The notes beneath the pieces are model-generated. The model was not told the origin of the DNA and ran no database searches. It saw only the letters and a program-made list of their open reading frames with translations. A stretch of DNA of 64,000 bases from Mycolicibacter nonchromogenicus (GTDB lineage Bacteria; Actinomycetota; Actinomycetes; Mycobacteriales; Mycobacteriaceae): contig NZ_LQPI01000063.1 in NCBI RefSeq assembly GCF_002101775.1, positions 1 to 64,000 on the forward strand. Reading direction: 5' to 3'. This document shows positions 16,034 to 24,913 of the stretch, piece after piece. Position numbers and translations under genes: made by a program. Within the stretch, counting starts at the first letter, position 1. Each line of letters begins with the position of its first letter.

Positions 16034-18007
16034 TTGAGCAGCATGAGCGACGGCCCGGAACGCGCCGACATCACACGTTCCGCTCCGCCGCGCTCAGCTG
16101 ATCCGGTCAATCCGTGGCACGCGCTGTGGGCGATGATGCTCGGCTTCTTCGTGATCCTGGTCGATTCCACGATCGTGGCCGTCGCCAATCCGAGCATCAT
16201 GTCGGCGCTCGGCATCGGCTACCACACGGTGATCTGGGTTACCAGCGCCTATCTGCTGGGTTACGCAGTACCGCTGCTGGTCGCCGGTCGTCTCGGCGAC
16301 CAGTTCGGTCCCAAGAACCTGTACCTGATCGGGCTGGCGGTGTTCACGGCGGCGTCGCTGTGGTGCGGCCTGGCCGGGGACGTCGAGATGTTGATCACCG
16401 CCCGGGCGGTCCAGGGCGTCGGGGCCGCGCTGTTGACTCCCCAGACCCTGTCGGTGATCACCCGCTCGTTCCCGCCCCACCGGCGCGGTGCGGCCATGAG
16501 CGTGTGGGGCGCCACTGCCGGGGTTGCGACGCTGATCGGGCCGCTGGCCGGCGGTGTGCTGGTGGACCGTCTGGGCTGGGAATGGATCTTCTTCATCAAC
16601 GTCCCCATCGGCGTCATCGGTCTGGTGCTGGCCATCGTGTTGATCCCCGACCTGCCGGTCCACCGGCACCGCTTCGACATCTTCGGCGTGGCGCTGTCGG
16701 GGGTCGGGATGTTCCTGCTGGTCTTTGCCCTGCAGGAAGGCGAATCGCAGGGGTGGTCGCCGTGGATCTGGGCGCAGATATTCGGCGCCGTCTGCTTCAT
16801 GGCGGTCTTCGTCTACTGGCAGGCCGTCACCGACGGTGAGCCGTTGGTGCCCCTGCGCATCTTCCGCGACGTCGACTTCGGGCTGGCCAACATCGGGGTG
16901 GCCGTCGTCGGCTTCGCGGTCACCGGGCTGATGTTGCCGGTGATGTTCTACGCCCAGGTGGTGTGCGGGATGTCACCCACCCGCTCCGCACTGCTGACCG
17001 CCCCGATGGCAATAACCAGCGGGGTGCTGGCCCCGATTGTGGGAAGGATCATCGACCGCGCCCATCCCCGAGCGGTGGTCGGATTCGGCTTCTCGGTACT
17101 GGCGATCGGGCTCACCTGGATGTCCATCGAGATGACACCGGTGACCCCTATCTGGCGGCTGGTGCTGCCGTTCGCGGTGGTCGGGATCGGAATGGCCTTC
17201 ATCTGGTCGCCGCTGGCGGCCACTGCCACCCGCAACCTTCCGCCGCATCTGGCCGGCGCCGGTTCCGGGGTTTACAACGCAACGCGCCAGGTCGGGGCGG
17301 TTCTGGGCAGCGCGGGCATGGCGGCCTTCATGACGTCGAGGATTGCCGCCGACGTCCCGGGCGATCCGACTCCCGAGAACGCGTCTGCGGTGCTGCAGTT
17401 GCCGGAGTTCCTGCACGAGCCGTTCGCGGCGGCGATGTCGGAGGCAACGCTGCTGCCGGCCTTCGTGGCGCTGTTCGGTGTGGTCGCCGCGCTGTTCATG
17501 GTCGGCTATGTCATCGACCCGGCCCGCCGGATGCCCGCGCGAATCGGCCAGGGCCCGGCTCTCGACTTCGACGATTTCAGTGATTTCGACGACATCGATG
17601 GCCTTGAAGACCTCGCCGGCGAGCCCGACCGGGGCAGCCTGCCGCGACACTTCCGGGCCCCCCACATCGGAGCTGAAGTCGACGAGCCGACGGAACCCAT
17701 CCCCGTGGCCACGACGAGGGCCGCGGAGGTCCGTCGTCCGCAGGATCCCGTCACCGAACCGCTCGCCATCGCGATTGCGCCGGTGGTGGTCGCCGAACCC
17801 GAACCGATCCCACCCCGGCACAACGGCGTCGATGTCGGCGGTGGGCGCCATCTGCGGCTGATCGCCAACGGGGCCGCGGTACCCGATGTGCTGGCCAAAT
17901 TCGGGATCACCGGCCACACCGGGTCCCGCCGAAATCGGCACTACCGCGAGGATCCCGACGACGCCGATGCCTACGGGCGGCACGCGCGCCGCGACAGTTG
18001 GTTCTAG
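16034..18007 (+). CDS. MFS drug exporter, DHA2 (14-helix) family, with long acidic tail
   Basis: A 657-residue transporter of the EmrB/QacA type (Rv1250 by position). It starts at TTG 16034, which has AGAGGGG correctly spaced; an ATG at 16043 is an alternative. Helix 1 is near residues 32-52 (MMLGFFVILVDSTIVAVANP contains the DHA2 motif D1), the A-like loop GRLGDQFGPKN follows helix 2, and motif C lies in GATAGVATLIGPLAGGVLVD. The membrane part ends near residue 500. A 150-residue cytoplasmic tail follows, first acidic (DFDDFSDFDDIDGLEDL) then Pro/Arg-rich; this is long for the family. Substrate unknown. Confidence 0.9.
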   Translation: MSSMSDGPERADITRSAPPRSADPVNPWHALWAMMLGFFVILVDSTIVAVANPSIMSALGIGYHTVIWVTSAYLLGYAVPLLVAGRLGDQFGPKNLYLIGLAVFTAASLWCGLAGDVEMLITARAVQGVGAALLTPQTLSVITRSFPPHRRGAAMSVWGATAGVATLIGPLAGGVLVDRLGWEWIFFINVPIGVIGLVLAIVLIPDLPVHRHRFDIFGVALSGVGMFLLVFALQEGESQGWSPWIWAQIFGAVCFMAVFVYWQAVTDGEPLVPLRIFRDVDFGLANIGVAVVGFAVTGLMLPVMFYAQVVCGMSPTRSALLTAPMAITSGVLAPIVGRIIDRAHPRAVVGFGFSVLAIGLTWMSIEMTPVTPIWRLVLPFAVVGIGMAFIWSPLAATATRNLPPHLAGAGSGVYNATRQVGAVLGSAGMAAFMTSRIAADVPGDPTPENASAVLQLPEFLHEPFAAAMSEATLLPAFVALFGVVAALFMVGYVIDPARRMPARIGQGPALDFDDFSDFDDIDGLEDLAGEPDRGSLPRHFRAPHIGAEVDEPTEPIPVATTRAAEVRRPQDPVTEPLAIAIAPVVVAEPEPIPPRHNGVDVGGGRHLRLIANGAAVPDVLAKFGITGHTGSRRNRHYREDPDDADAYGRHARRDSWF

Positions 18008-18013
18008 ACCCGG

Positions 18014-18625
18014 TTACCGGGTGGTGTTGCCGACGACCTCCACCCCGGTGCCGTTCCAGTGGAACTTCACAACTCCGGCCAACCCCGGTATGCCGCTGGC
18101 GTTTCGCAGGGCCACCGTGTCGCCGGTCGACTGGGCCAGGTCGATCCCGCTGAATCCGTAGGTGTCCGGGACGGCTTGGGAGAGGAATTCGCCGCGGTGA
18201 AACAGCACCGCACGCGTACTCGGGTTGTCGGCGTTGGTGTTGGCCTTCACGATCACCGCCGAGATGTCGCTACAGGTGTTGTAGTTGCCGGCCAGCGGTT
18301 CCGGGCTCCAGGGCTGCTTGCTGCGCGGGTCGTTGGGCAACTCGGAGACGGCCTTGGCGATCGCCGGCGCGGCCAGGTTGATCGCGCACGGGTCGGCGGG
18401 CGCCGGACTGCTCGACTTCTCGGAGGTGCTGGGGGGCGGCGCAGGCGGCGCGGCGGCCGGACTGGTGTTCTCCGGGGTCTTGGCGACGGTGGAGTCGCCG
18501 GAGCCGCAACCGGCGAGCAGAGTTGCGGCCAGCGCGGCGATCACGACTGACGATTTGGCGGCACTCAGCACACCGGGCACCGTACCGTGCCCGCTCGGCC
18601 GTCGGGGGAGGCGCGCAACCGCCAT
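18014..18625 (-). CDS. lprE: Lipoprotein LprE
   Basis: A 203-residue LppP/LprE-family lipoprotein with lipobox LLAGC and Cys at residue 40 from the ATG at 18625. In-frame GTG codons at 18580 and 18571 would give a more typical signal length, so the start is uncertain. A Pro/Ser-rich spacer (about 50-78) leads to a domain with two further Cys residues (DPCAINL and NTCSDISAV) and a C-terminal KFHWNGTGVEVV. It is exported and anchored at the outer face of the membrane. It ends 6 bp from the MFS stop (convergent) and is divergent from deaD. Confidence 0.85.
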   Translation of the reverse strand: MAVARLPRRPSGHGTVPGVLSAAKSSVVIAALAATLLAGCGSGDSTVAKTPENTSPAAAPPAPPPSTSEKSSSPAPADPCAINLAAPAIAKAVSELPNDPRSKQPWSPEPLAGNYNTCSDISAVIVKANTNADNPSTRAVLFHRGEFLSQAVPDTYGFSGIDLAQSTGDTVALRNASGIPGLAGVVKFHWNGTGVEVVGNTTR

Positions 18626-18686
18626 TGCCGGTCGCCGATCGACGTGGCGGTGGGTGGGTCTTCTTAGCCGTAGACTGCTAAGCGCT

Positions 18687-20438
18687 ATGACCTCGCTAGA
18701 TGCCGCCGCTGAGCCCTCCCCGGACGCCGATGGGTCCCCGTCGGACCCATCGACCCCGACTTTCGCTGACCTGCAGATCCACCCCTCGGTCCTGAAGGCC
18801 GTCGCCGACGTCGGCTACGAGACGCCCTCGGCTATTCAGGCCGCCACCATCCCGGCCCTGCTGGAGGGCTCCGACGTCGTCGGGCTGGCCCAGACCGGCA
18901 CCGGCAAGACCGCCGCGTTCGCCATTCCGATCCTGTCGCGCATCGACACCACCAGCAAGGCCACCCAGGCGCTGGTGCTCGCGCCCACCCGCGAGTTGGC
19001 GCTGCAGGTCGCCGAGGCGTTCGGACGCTACGGCGCACATCTGCCACGGATCAACGTGCTGCCGATCTACGGCGGCGCGTCCTACACCGTGCAGCTTTCG
19101 GGTCTCAAGCGCGGTGCGCAGGTCGTGGTCGGCACGCCGGGCCGGGTCATCGACCACCTGGAACGCGGCAGCCTGGACCTGTCGCACCTGGACTACCTGG
19201 TGCTCGACGAGGCCGACGAGATGCTGCAGATGGGGTTCGCCGAGGACGTCGAGCGCATCCTGGCCGACACCCCCGAGTACAAGCAGGTCGCCCTGTTCTC
19301 GGCGACCATGCCCTCGGCCATTCGCCGCATCACCAGTCGCTACCTGCACGACCCGGTCGAAGTCACCGTCAAGGCGAAAACCACCACCGCGGAGAACATC
19401 GTCCAGCGCTACATCGAGGTCGCCGGGCCGCGCAAGATGGACGCCCTGACCCGGGTGCTCGAAGTCGAGCCCTTCGAAGCGATGATCGTCTTCGTCCGCA
19501 CCAAACAGGCCACCGAAGAGGTCGCCGAAAAGCTGCGTGCCCGAGGGTTTTCCGCGGCGGCGATCAACGGTGACATCGCGCAGGCGCAGCGCGAGCGCAC
19601 CATCACCGCGCTGAAGAACGGCAACATCGACATCCTGGTCGCCACCGATGTCGCGGCCCGCGGACTGGATGTGGAGCGCATCTCCCACGTCGTCAACTAC
19701 GACATTCCCAACGACCCCGAGGCCTATGTGCACCGGATCGGGCGCACCGGGCGAGCCGGCCGCTCGGGAACGGCACTGCTGTTCGTCAACCCGCGGGAAC
19801 GCCACCTGCTCCGGCTGATCGAGAAGGTGACCCGGCAGAAGCTGATCGAGGCCGAACTGCCCAGTGTTGACGACGTCAACGCCCAGCGGGTCGCCAAGTT
19901 CGCCGACGCGATCACCCACCACCTCGGCGCGACGGGCATCGAACTGTTCCGCCGCCTGGTCGAGGACTACAGCCGCGAGCACAACGTGCCGATGGCCGAC
20001 ATCGCCGCCGCACTGGCGCTGCAGTCGCGTGACGGCGAGGCGTTCCTGATGGTGGAACCGCCGCCGGACAAGCGCCGCGAGCGCGCCAAGCCGGATCGCG
20101 ACGGCGGCCGGGACGACCGCAAACGCGACCGCAAAGGCCCGCCCAAGGACGGGTTCGCCACCTACCGGATCTCGGTCGGCAAGCGCCACAAGGTCAACCC
20201 GGGTGCGATCGTGGGGGCACTGGCCAACGAAGGCGGCCTGCACCGCAGCGACTTCGGCAACATCAGCATCAAGGTGGACCATTCGCTGGTCGAACTGCCC
20301 GCCAAGCTGTCCGGCAGCACCGTTAAGGCCTTGGAGCAGACCCGGATTCAGGGCCAGCTGATCAACCTGCGTCGTGAACGGCCGTCCGGTAAGTCCGATC
20401 GCCGTGGCGAGGGCGGGTACCGGAAACGGACCGAATGA
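18687..20438 (+). CDS. deaD: DEAD-box RNA helicase DeaD/CsdA
   Basis: A 583-residue RNA helicase that remodels structured RNA and helps ribosome assembly, especially in the cold. The Q motif precedes Walker A AQTGTGKT (68-75); then PTRELALQ, VLDEADEM, SATMPS, and HRIGRTGRAGR follow. The C-terminus carries a basic Lys/Arg/Asp spacer and a DbpA-type RNA-binding domain (GFATYRISVGKRHKVNPGAI), then a basic tail. The ATG at 18687 is only 11 bp after a TAGACT (18671-18676) that fits a mycobacterial -10, so the leader would be very short. Its stop overlaps the next start by 4 bp. Confidence 0.95.
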   Translation: MTSLDAAAEPSPDADGSPSDPSTPTFADLQIHPSVLKAVADVGYETPSAIQAATIPALLEGSDVVGLAQTGTGKTAAFAIPILSRIDTTSKATQALVLAPTRELALQVAEAFGRYGAHLPRINVLPIYGGASYTVQLSGLKRGAQVVVGTPGRVIDHLERGSLDLSHLDYLVLDEADEMLQMGFAEDVERILADTPEYKQVALFSATMPSAIRRITSRYLHDPVEVTVKAKTTTAENIVQRYIEVAGPRKMDALTRVLEVEPFEAMIVFVRTKQATEEVAEKLRARGFSAAAINGDIAQAQRERTITALKNGNIDILVATDVAARGLDVERISHVVNYDIPNDPEAYVHRIGRTGRAGRSGTALLFVNPRERHLLRLIEKVTRQKLIEAELPSVDDVNAQRVAKFADAITHHLGATGIELFRRLVEDYSREHNVPMADIAAALALQSRDGEAFLMVEPPPDKRRERAKPDRDGGRDDRKRDRKGPPKDGFATYRISVGKRHKVNPGAIVGALANEGGLHRSDFGNISIKVDHSLVELPAKLSGSTVKALEQTRIQGQLINLRRERPSGKSDRRGEGGYRKRTE

Positions 20439-21574
20439 CCCTGCCGCGCGACGACGACGCCCAGGGCGGGCTCGAGCAGGTCGCCGGCGTCGATCGGGTC
20501 GCATCGCTGACCGGTGTGCGTGCGGTGGCGGCGATCCTGGTGGTCGGAACGCACGCGGCCTACACCACCGGCAAGTACACCCACGGCTACGCGGGGCTGC
20601 TGGGTTCCCGGATGGAGATCGGGGTTCCGATCTTCTTCGTGCTCTCCGGTTATCTCTTGTTCCAGCCGTGGGTGCGGGCCGCCGCTTTCGGGCGTCCGGA
20701 TCCGTCGGTGCGCCGCTACGCCCGGAACAGGGTGCGGCGCATCATGCCCGCCTACGTCGTGACCGTGCTGCTGGCCTACGTGATCTACCACTACCGCACC
20801 GCCGGTCCCAACCCCGGCCACAATCCGATCGGGTTGCTGCGGAATCTGACCCTGACTCAGATCTACACCGACAACTACATGTTCGGCTATCTGCACCAGG
20901 GACTTACCCAGATGTGGAGCCTCGCAGTCGAAGTCGCCTTCTACGCGGTGCTGCCCCTGCTGGCCTATGCGACATTGGTCTGGCTGTGCCGCCGGCAGTG
21001 GCGGCCCGGACTGTTGCTGGCCGGGCTTGCCGCGGCGGCGGCGATCACACCCGCGTGGTTGACGCTGGTGCACACCACCGACTTCCTGCCCGACGGCGCG
21101 CGGTTGTGGCTTCCGGGTTATCTGGCCTGGTTCGTCGCCGGCATGATGCTCACGGTGCTGCAGGCGATGGGTGTGCGTTGCTACGGTTTTGTGGCGATTC
21201 CGTTGGCGCTCATCTGTTATCTCATTGCCTCCACGCCGATCGCCGGGGAGCCCACCACGTCACCGGCGAAGCTGTCCGAGGCGCTGGTGAAGGCCGGGTT
21301 CTACGCGGCGATCGCGGCGTTGGTGGTGGCGCCGCTGGCGCTGGGCAACCGCGGCTGGTACGCACGGCTGCTGGCCAGTCGGCCGATGGTGTGGCTGGGG
21401 GAGATCTCCTACGAGATCTTCCTGGTTCACCTCGTGCTGATGGAGGTGGTGATGGTGGAGGTGCTGCGCACCCCGGTCTACACCGGCTCGATGCCGGCGC
21501 TGTTCGTGGTCACCATGCTGGTCACCGTGCCGGTGTCCTGGCTGCTGCACCGGCTCACCCGGGTGCGGAGTTGA
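20435..21574 (+). CDS. Membrane acyltransferase, family 3 (Rv1254-like)
   Basis: A 379-residue integral membrane acyltransferase. The N-terminal signature reads VASLTGVRAVAAILVVGTHA, with the His that is essential in the family, followed by FFVLSGYLLFQPW and the basic loop RYARNRVRRIMPAY; TQMWSLAVEVAFYAVLP lies further on. About ten helices. Family members O-acylate sugars, lipids or macrolides at the membrane; the substrate here is unknown. It is coupled to deaD by a 4-bp overlap, and its 3' end overlaps the opposing TetR gene by 20 bp. Confidence 0.9.
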   Translation: MTLPRDDDAQGGLEQVAGVDRVASLTGVRAVAAILVVGTHAAYTTGKYTHGYAGLLGSRMEIGVPIFFVLSGYLLFQPWVRAAAFGRPDPSVRRYARNRVRRIMPAYVVTVLLAYVIYHYRTAGPNPGHNPIGLLRNLTLTQIYTDNYMFGYLHQGLTQMWSLAVEVAFYAVLPLLAYATLVWLCRRQWRPGLLLAGLAAAAAITPAWLTLVHTTDFLPDGARLWLPGYLAWFVAGMMLTVLQAMGVRCYGFVAIPLALICYLIASTPIAGEPTTSPAKLSEALVKAGFYAAIAALVVAPLALGNRGWYARLLASRPMVWLGEISYEIFLVHLVLMEVVMVEVLRTPVYTGSMPALFVVTMLVTVPVSWLLHRLTRVRS

Positions 21575-22148
21575 GCCGTCCCGGCGACACCACGACCGGA
21601 ACCACGAACTGCGCCAACATCTCCCGCTCCTCGTCGGCGTCGCGCCCCGGGAAGCTCAACATCGACGTCACCACCCGCACCACCCAGCGGGCCCGCTGCG
21701 CAACCGCGTCGTCGTCTTCGGCGTCCAAGTCGGACAGGAACGACGCGACCATCACGGTGATGACATCGGACTGCGCCGCCATCGCGGCGCCGATCGGTGG
21801 TCCGGTCTCGGCGAACCACGACGCCAGCGCCGGATTGCCGCGGACCAGCGCCAGCGATTCGGTGATCCCGGCGATCAGCCGCTCCGCCGGGTCGTCGATG
21901 CCGGCCAGCCTCCGGGTCAACTCGTGATAGAGCGCATTGGCCCACCGGTGCACGTAGGCGGTGTGCAGCGCGTCGCGGCTCTCGAAGTACCGATACAGCG
22001 TGGCGCGGGAGCAACCTGCGGCGCGGGCAATCTCATTCATGCCCACTGAGGCGGGATCCTGTTCGGCGAAAAGCCTTTCGGCCGCATCGAGAATCTTCTC
22101 GGCGGCCAGCTCACCGCGCTGATCGGACAGCCAGGACCGACCGGCCAT
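21555..22148 (-). CDS. TetR-family regulator coupled to cyp130
   Basis: A 197-residue repressor. The ATG at 22148 shares its A with the TGA of cyp130, so the two genes are coupled; longer starts inside cyp130 are rejected. The helix-turn-helix spans roughly residues 28-55 (MNEIARAAGCSRATLYRYFE). The rest is the variable ligand domain. Orthologue of Rv1255c by position. It probably controls its own operon through the inverted repeat at 23373-23406. Confidence 0.92.
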   Translation of the reverse strand: MAGRSWLSDQRGELAAEKILDAAERLFAEQDPASVGMNEIARAAGCSRATLYRYFESRDALHTAYVHRWANALYHELTRRLAGIDDPAERLIAGITESLALVRGNPALASWFAETGPPIGAAMAAQSDVITVMVASFLSDLDAEDDDAVAQRARWVVRVVTSMLSFPGRDADEEREMLAQFVVPVVVSPGRLNSAPG

Positions 22149-23368
22149 CACGGCCCGACGGTGAAGGGAACCGACAGCGGACGCCGCACATAACTGCCGC
22201 CGGACCACACGATCCCGGCTTCGTCGATCGTGAAGTTCGGGCAGCGGGCCAGCAGTTCCTCCAGCGCCACCCGCGCCTGCATTCGGGCCGCCTGGTTGCC
22301 GATGCAGTGGTGCGCGCCGTAGCTGAACGTGAGGATCTGGTGGGGCTTGCGCCGAACGTCGAGTTCCCCGGCGTCCGGCCCGAACTGCCGTTCGTCGCGG
22401 TTGCCCGAGCCGTAGAGCAGCAACACCTTGCGGTCCGCCGGGATGGTGGTGTCGCCGACGGTGACGTCGCGGGTGGTGGTGCGGGCCAGCCCCTGCACGG
22501 GCGAGGTCAGTCGCAGCAACTCCTCGACCGCGTCGCGAACCAGCTCCGGGTTGTCGACCAGCAGCTGACGCTGATCCGGGTACTGCTGCAGCAGTTGCAC
22601 TGAGCCGCCGAGCATCCCAGTGGTCGTGTCGTTGCCGCCGGTGACCATGGTGAAGGTGAAGGCCAACACCGACAGCAGTCCCTTGATGTCGCCGTCGGCG
22701 CCGAGTCCGGCGGCCACCAGATGCGACACCGTGTCGTCTTCGGGCTCGGTGCGGCGGCGCTCGATGAGCCCACCGAAGTAGGCCATCATTTCCCCGACCG
22801 CGTCCCCGGCTGAGGCGACGCCGTCTTCGCTGACGGTGGCCGCGACCACCGCGTCGGTCCAGCGATCGAACTGATTGCGGTCCTCCTCGGGCACGCCGAG
22901 GTAGTGCGCGACCACCATCGACGGCAGCGGTTTGAACAGCTCGGCGACGATATCGCCGCCGCCGTTGGCCTGCAGTTGCTCCAGGCGCTCGACCACGAAT
23001 GCGCGCACCTTCGGCTCCAGCAACTCCACCTGCCGCGGCATGAAGCCACGGGCCACCAGCTTGCGGAACTCGGTGTGCACCGGCGGATCCTGCATCACCA
23101 TCGGCGGGTTGTCGGCCAGGCCGATCATCTCCAGCTCGTTGTAGTTGACGGTCAGCCCGCGCGCGGAGGAGAAGGTCTCGTGGTCGGCGGCGGCTGCCCA
23201 GATGTCGGCGTGCCGGGACAGAACGTAGTAGTCCTGGTTAGGTGCGTGCTCAGGGACCACGTGGTGGACCGGGTCGTGGTCGCGCAGCGCGGTGTACATC
23301 GGCCAGGGGTTGGGCCAGGTGTCGGCGTTGCCGAGCTCGAACTTCGGATGAGACATCGTGGTCGTCAT
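22148..23368 (-). CDS. cyp130: Cytochrome P450 CYP130
   Basis: A 406-residue P450. Recognised by near-complete resemblance to CYP130 of M. tuberculosis, for example TWPNPWPMY, GLTVNYNELEMIGL and the end GGSYVRRPLSVPF. I-helix GGNDTT, ExxR in EELLR, and the heme loop FSYGAHHCIG with the ligand Cys near residue 355 are all present, so the enzyme should be active. Natural substrate is unknown; the M. tuberculosis enzyme binds arylamines and azoles. First gene of an operon with a TetR regulator; the start may be leaderless. Confidence 0.95.
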   Translation of the reverse strand: MTTTMSHPKFELGNADTWPNPWPMYTALRDHDPVHHVVPEHAPNQDYYVLSRHADIWAAAADHETFSSARGLTVNYNELEMIGLADNPPMVMQDPPVHTEFRKLVARGFMPRQVELLEPKVRAFVVERLEQLQANGGGDIVAELFKPLPSMVVAHYLGVPEEDRNQFDRWTDAVVAATVSEDGVASAGDAVGEMMAYFGGLIERRRTEPEDDTVSHLVAAGLGADGDIKGLLSVLAFTFTMVTGGNDTTTGMLGGSVQLLQQYPDQRQLLVDNPELVRDAVEELLRLTSPVQGLARTTTRDVTVGDTTIPADRKVLLLYGSGNRDERQFGPDAGELDVRRKPHQILTFSYGAHHCIGNQAARMQARVALEELLARCPNFTIDEAGIVWSGGSYVRRPLSVPFTVGP

Positions 23369-23372
23369 GTCT

Positions 23373-23406
23373 CATTGATACGACAGTCACTACGCCAGTG
23401 TCAATG
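23373..23406 (-). promoter_or_regulatory. cyp130 promoter with overlapping inverted-repeat operator
   Basis: Arms CATTGATAC (23373-23381) and GTGTCAATG (23398-23406) are inverted with 8 of 9 matches. On the minus strand the same bases supply a perfect -35 TTGACA (23404-23399) and a -10 TATCAA (23380-23375) with an 18-bp gap. The A of the cyp130 ATG (23368) is 7 bp past the -10, so the mRNA could be leaderless. A repressor on the repeat would cover both promoter boxes; the downstream TetR is the natural candidate. Confidence 0.65.
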
Positions 23407-23429
23407 GTCGTTCGGTCTGCACACCGCCG

Positions 23430-23481
23430 AGCCGGAAGTCCACGACGCGACACGCCAGGGGAGCGTCGGCAGATTCCGGCT
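23430..23481. repeat. Dispersed 52-bp palindromic element, family 2, copy 1
   Basis: The segment runs from AGCCGGAAGTCCACGACG to CGTCGGCAGATTCCGGCT around a 16-bp centre starting CGACACGCC. The arms match at 13 of 18 positions. It has the same length, same arm design and the same first nine centre bases as the element at 27168-27219. It lies between cyp130 and the FAD oxidase gene. Confidence 0.7.
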
Positions 23482-23498
23482 CGAGGAAGAAGGGGTGG

Positions 23499-24866
23499 CT
23501 AGATTCCCGAACCCGGGTTGAGGATGTTCAAGGGGTCGAGCGCGGCTTTGACCCGCTGATTCAGTGCCATCACGTCGGGCCCCAGCTGGGCGCCCAACCA
23601 GGGCCGCTTCAATCGCCCCACGCCGTGCTCACCGGTGATGGTGCCGCCCAGCTCCAGGGCCAGATCCATGATCTCGCCGTAGGCGAGCTCGGCGCGCCGC
23701 ACCTGGTCGGCGTCAGTCGGGTCGTGCACGATCAGCGGGTGCGTATTGCCGTCGCCGGCGTGCGCGATCACCGAGATCAGCACCTGGCGCTCGGCGGCGA
23801 TCTTCTCGATACCGGTGATCAGCTCTGCCAGCCGCGGCACCGGCACCCCGACGTCCTCCAGGAGCAGCAGACCCTTGGCCTCGACAGCGGGGATACAGAA
23901 CCGCCGGGCCGCGACGAAGCCTTCGGCCTCGACCGGGTCGTCGGTGGAGAACACCTCCTTGGCGTGGTGCTCGGCGAACACCCGGGCCATCAGCTCCACA
24001 TCCTCGGCGCCCGCGTGGCCGCGCTCGTCGGAGGCCGCCACCAGCATGGCCGCGGCCTCGCGATCCAGGCCCATGCGCAGCTGGTCTTCGACGGCGTTGA
24101 TCGCGGCGGCGTCCATGAACTCCAACATCGACGGGCGCAGCTGCCCGGATACGTCGAGCACCGCCTCGGCCGCCGCGGTCACCGAGTCGAAAGTGGCTAC
24201 CACCACAGCCGATTTCGGTTGAGCAGGCAGCAGTCGCAGGGTCACCTCGGTGACCACCCCGAGTGTGCCCTCGCTGCCGACGAACAACTTGGTCAGCGAG
24301 AGGCCGGCGACATCCTTGAGCCGGGGGCCGCCCAGACGCACCGCGGTGCCGTCCGCCAACACCACCTGCAGGCCCAGCACGTAATCAGTGGTGACGCCGT
24401 ACTTGACGCAGCACAGGCCGCCGGCGTTGGTGGCGATGTTGCCACCGATGCTGCAGATCTCGAACGAGGACGGGTCCGGCGGATACCAGAGGCCGTAGGC
24501 GGCGACGGCCTTCTTCACCTCGGCGTTGAGCAGGCCCGGCTGACACACCGCGGTGCGGGTGACGGGGTCGACGGTGATGTCGCGCATCTTCTCGGTACAC
24601 AGCACGATGCCGCCGTCGATCGCGGTGGCACCGCCGGACAGGCCGCTGCCCGCGCCGCGAGTCACCACCGGCACCCGGTGCGCGGTGGCCCATCGCATTA
24701 CCGTCTGCACTTCTTCGGTGCGCAGCGGGCGCACCACCGCCAGGGGTTGACCCGCCGACGGGTCCAGCGCCTTGTCCTGCCGGTAGCCCGCGGTGATCGT
24801 CGGGTCGGTGACCACCATCCCGTCGGGAAGCTGGGCTGTCAGCTCGGTCAGCGCGTCGGCGTTCAC
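23499..24866 (-). CDS. FAD-linked oxidase, GlcD/D-lactate dehydrogenase type (Rv1257c-like)
   Basis: A 455-residue flavoprotein of the VAO/PCMH superfamily. The FAD-binding segment has VVTRGAGSGLSGGATA (near 70-85) and SIGGNIATNAGGLCCVKYG (near 130-148); the C-terminal domain ends with GTITGEHGVGRLKRPWLG, the conserved His-containing motif of glycolate/D-lactate oxidases. It likely oxidises a 2-hydroxyacid. It is preceded by no obvious partner subunit (GlcE/F), so the electron acceptor is unclear. Confidence 0.92.
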   Translation of the reverse strand: MNADALTELTAQLPDGMVVTDPTITAGYRQDKALDPSAGQPLAVVRPLRTEEVQTVMRWATAHRVPVVTRGAGSGLSGGATAIDGGIVLCTEKMRDITVDPVTRTAVCQPGLLNAEVKKAVAAYGLWYPPDPSSFEICSIGGNIATNAGGLCCVKYGVTTDYVLGLQVVLADGTAVRLGGPRLKDVAGLSLTKLFVGSEGTLGVVTEVTLRLLPAQPKSAVVVATFDSVTAAAEAVLDVSGQLRPSMLEFMDAAAINAVEDQLRMGLDREAAAMLVAASDERGHAGAEDVELMARVFAEHHAKEVFSTDDPVEAEGFVAARRFCIPAVEAKGLLLLEDVGVPVPRLAELITGIEKIAAERQVLISVIAHAGDGNTHPLIVHDPTDADQVRRAELAYGEIMDLALELGGTITGEHGVGRLKRPWLGAQLGPDVMALNQRVKAALDPLNILNPGSGI

Positions 24867-24913
24867 CAGGTGATCCTAGCTGCGGCGTGTGGTGTGGAAG
24901 CCGCTCAAGGAGG

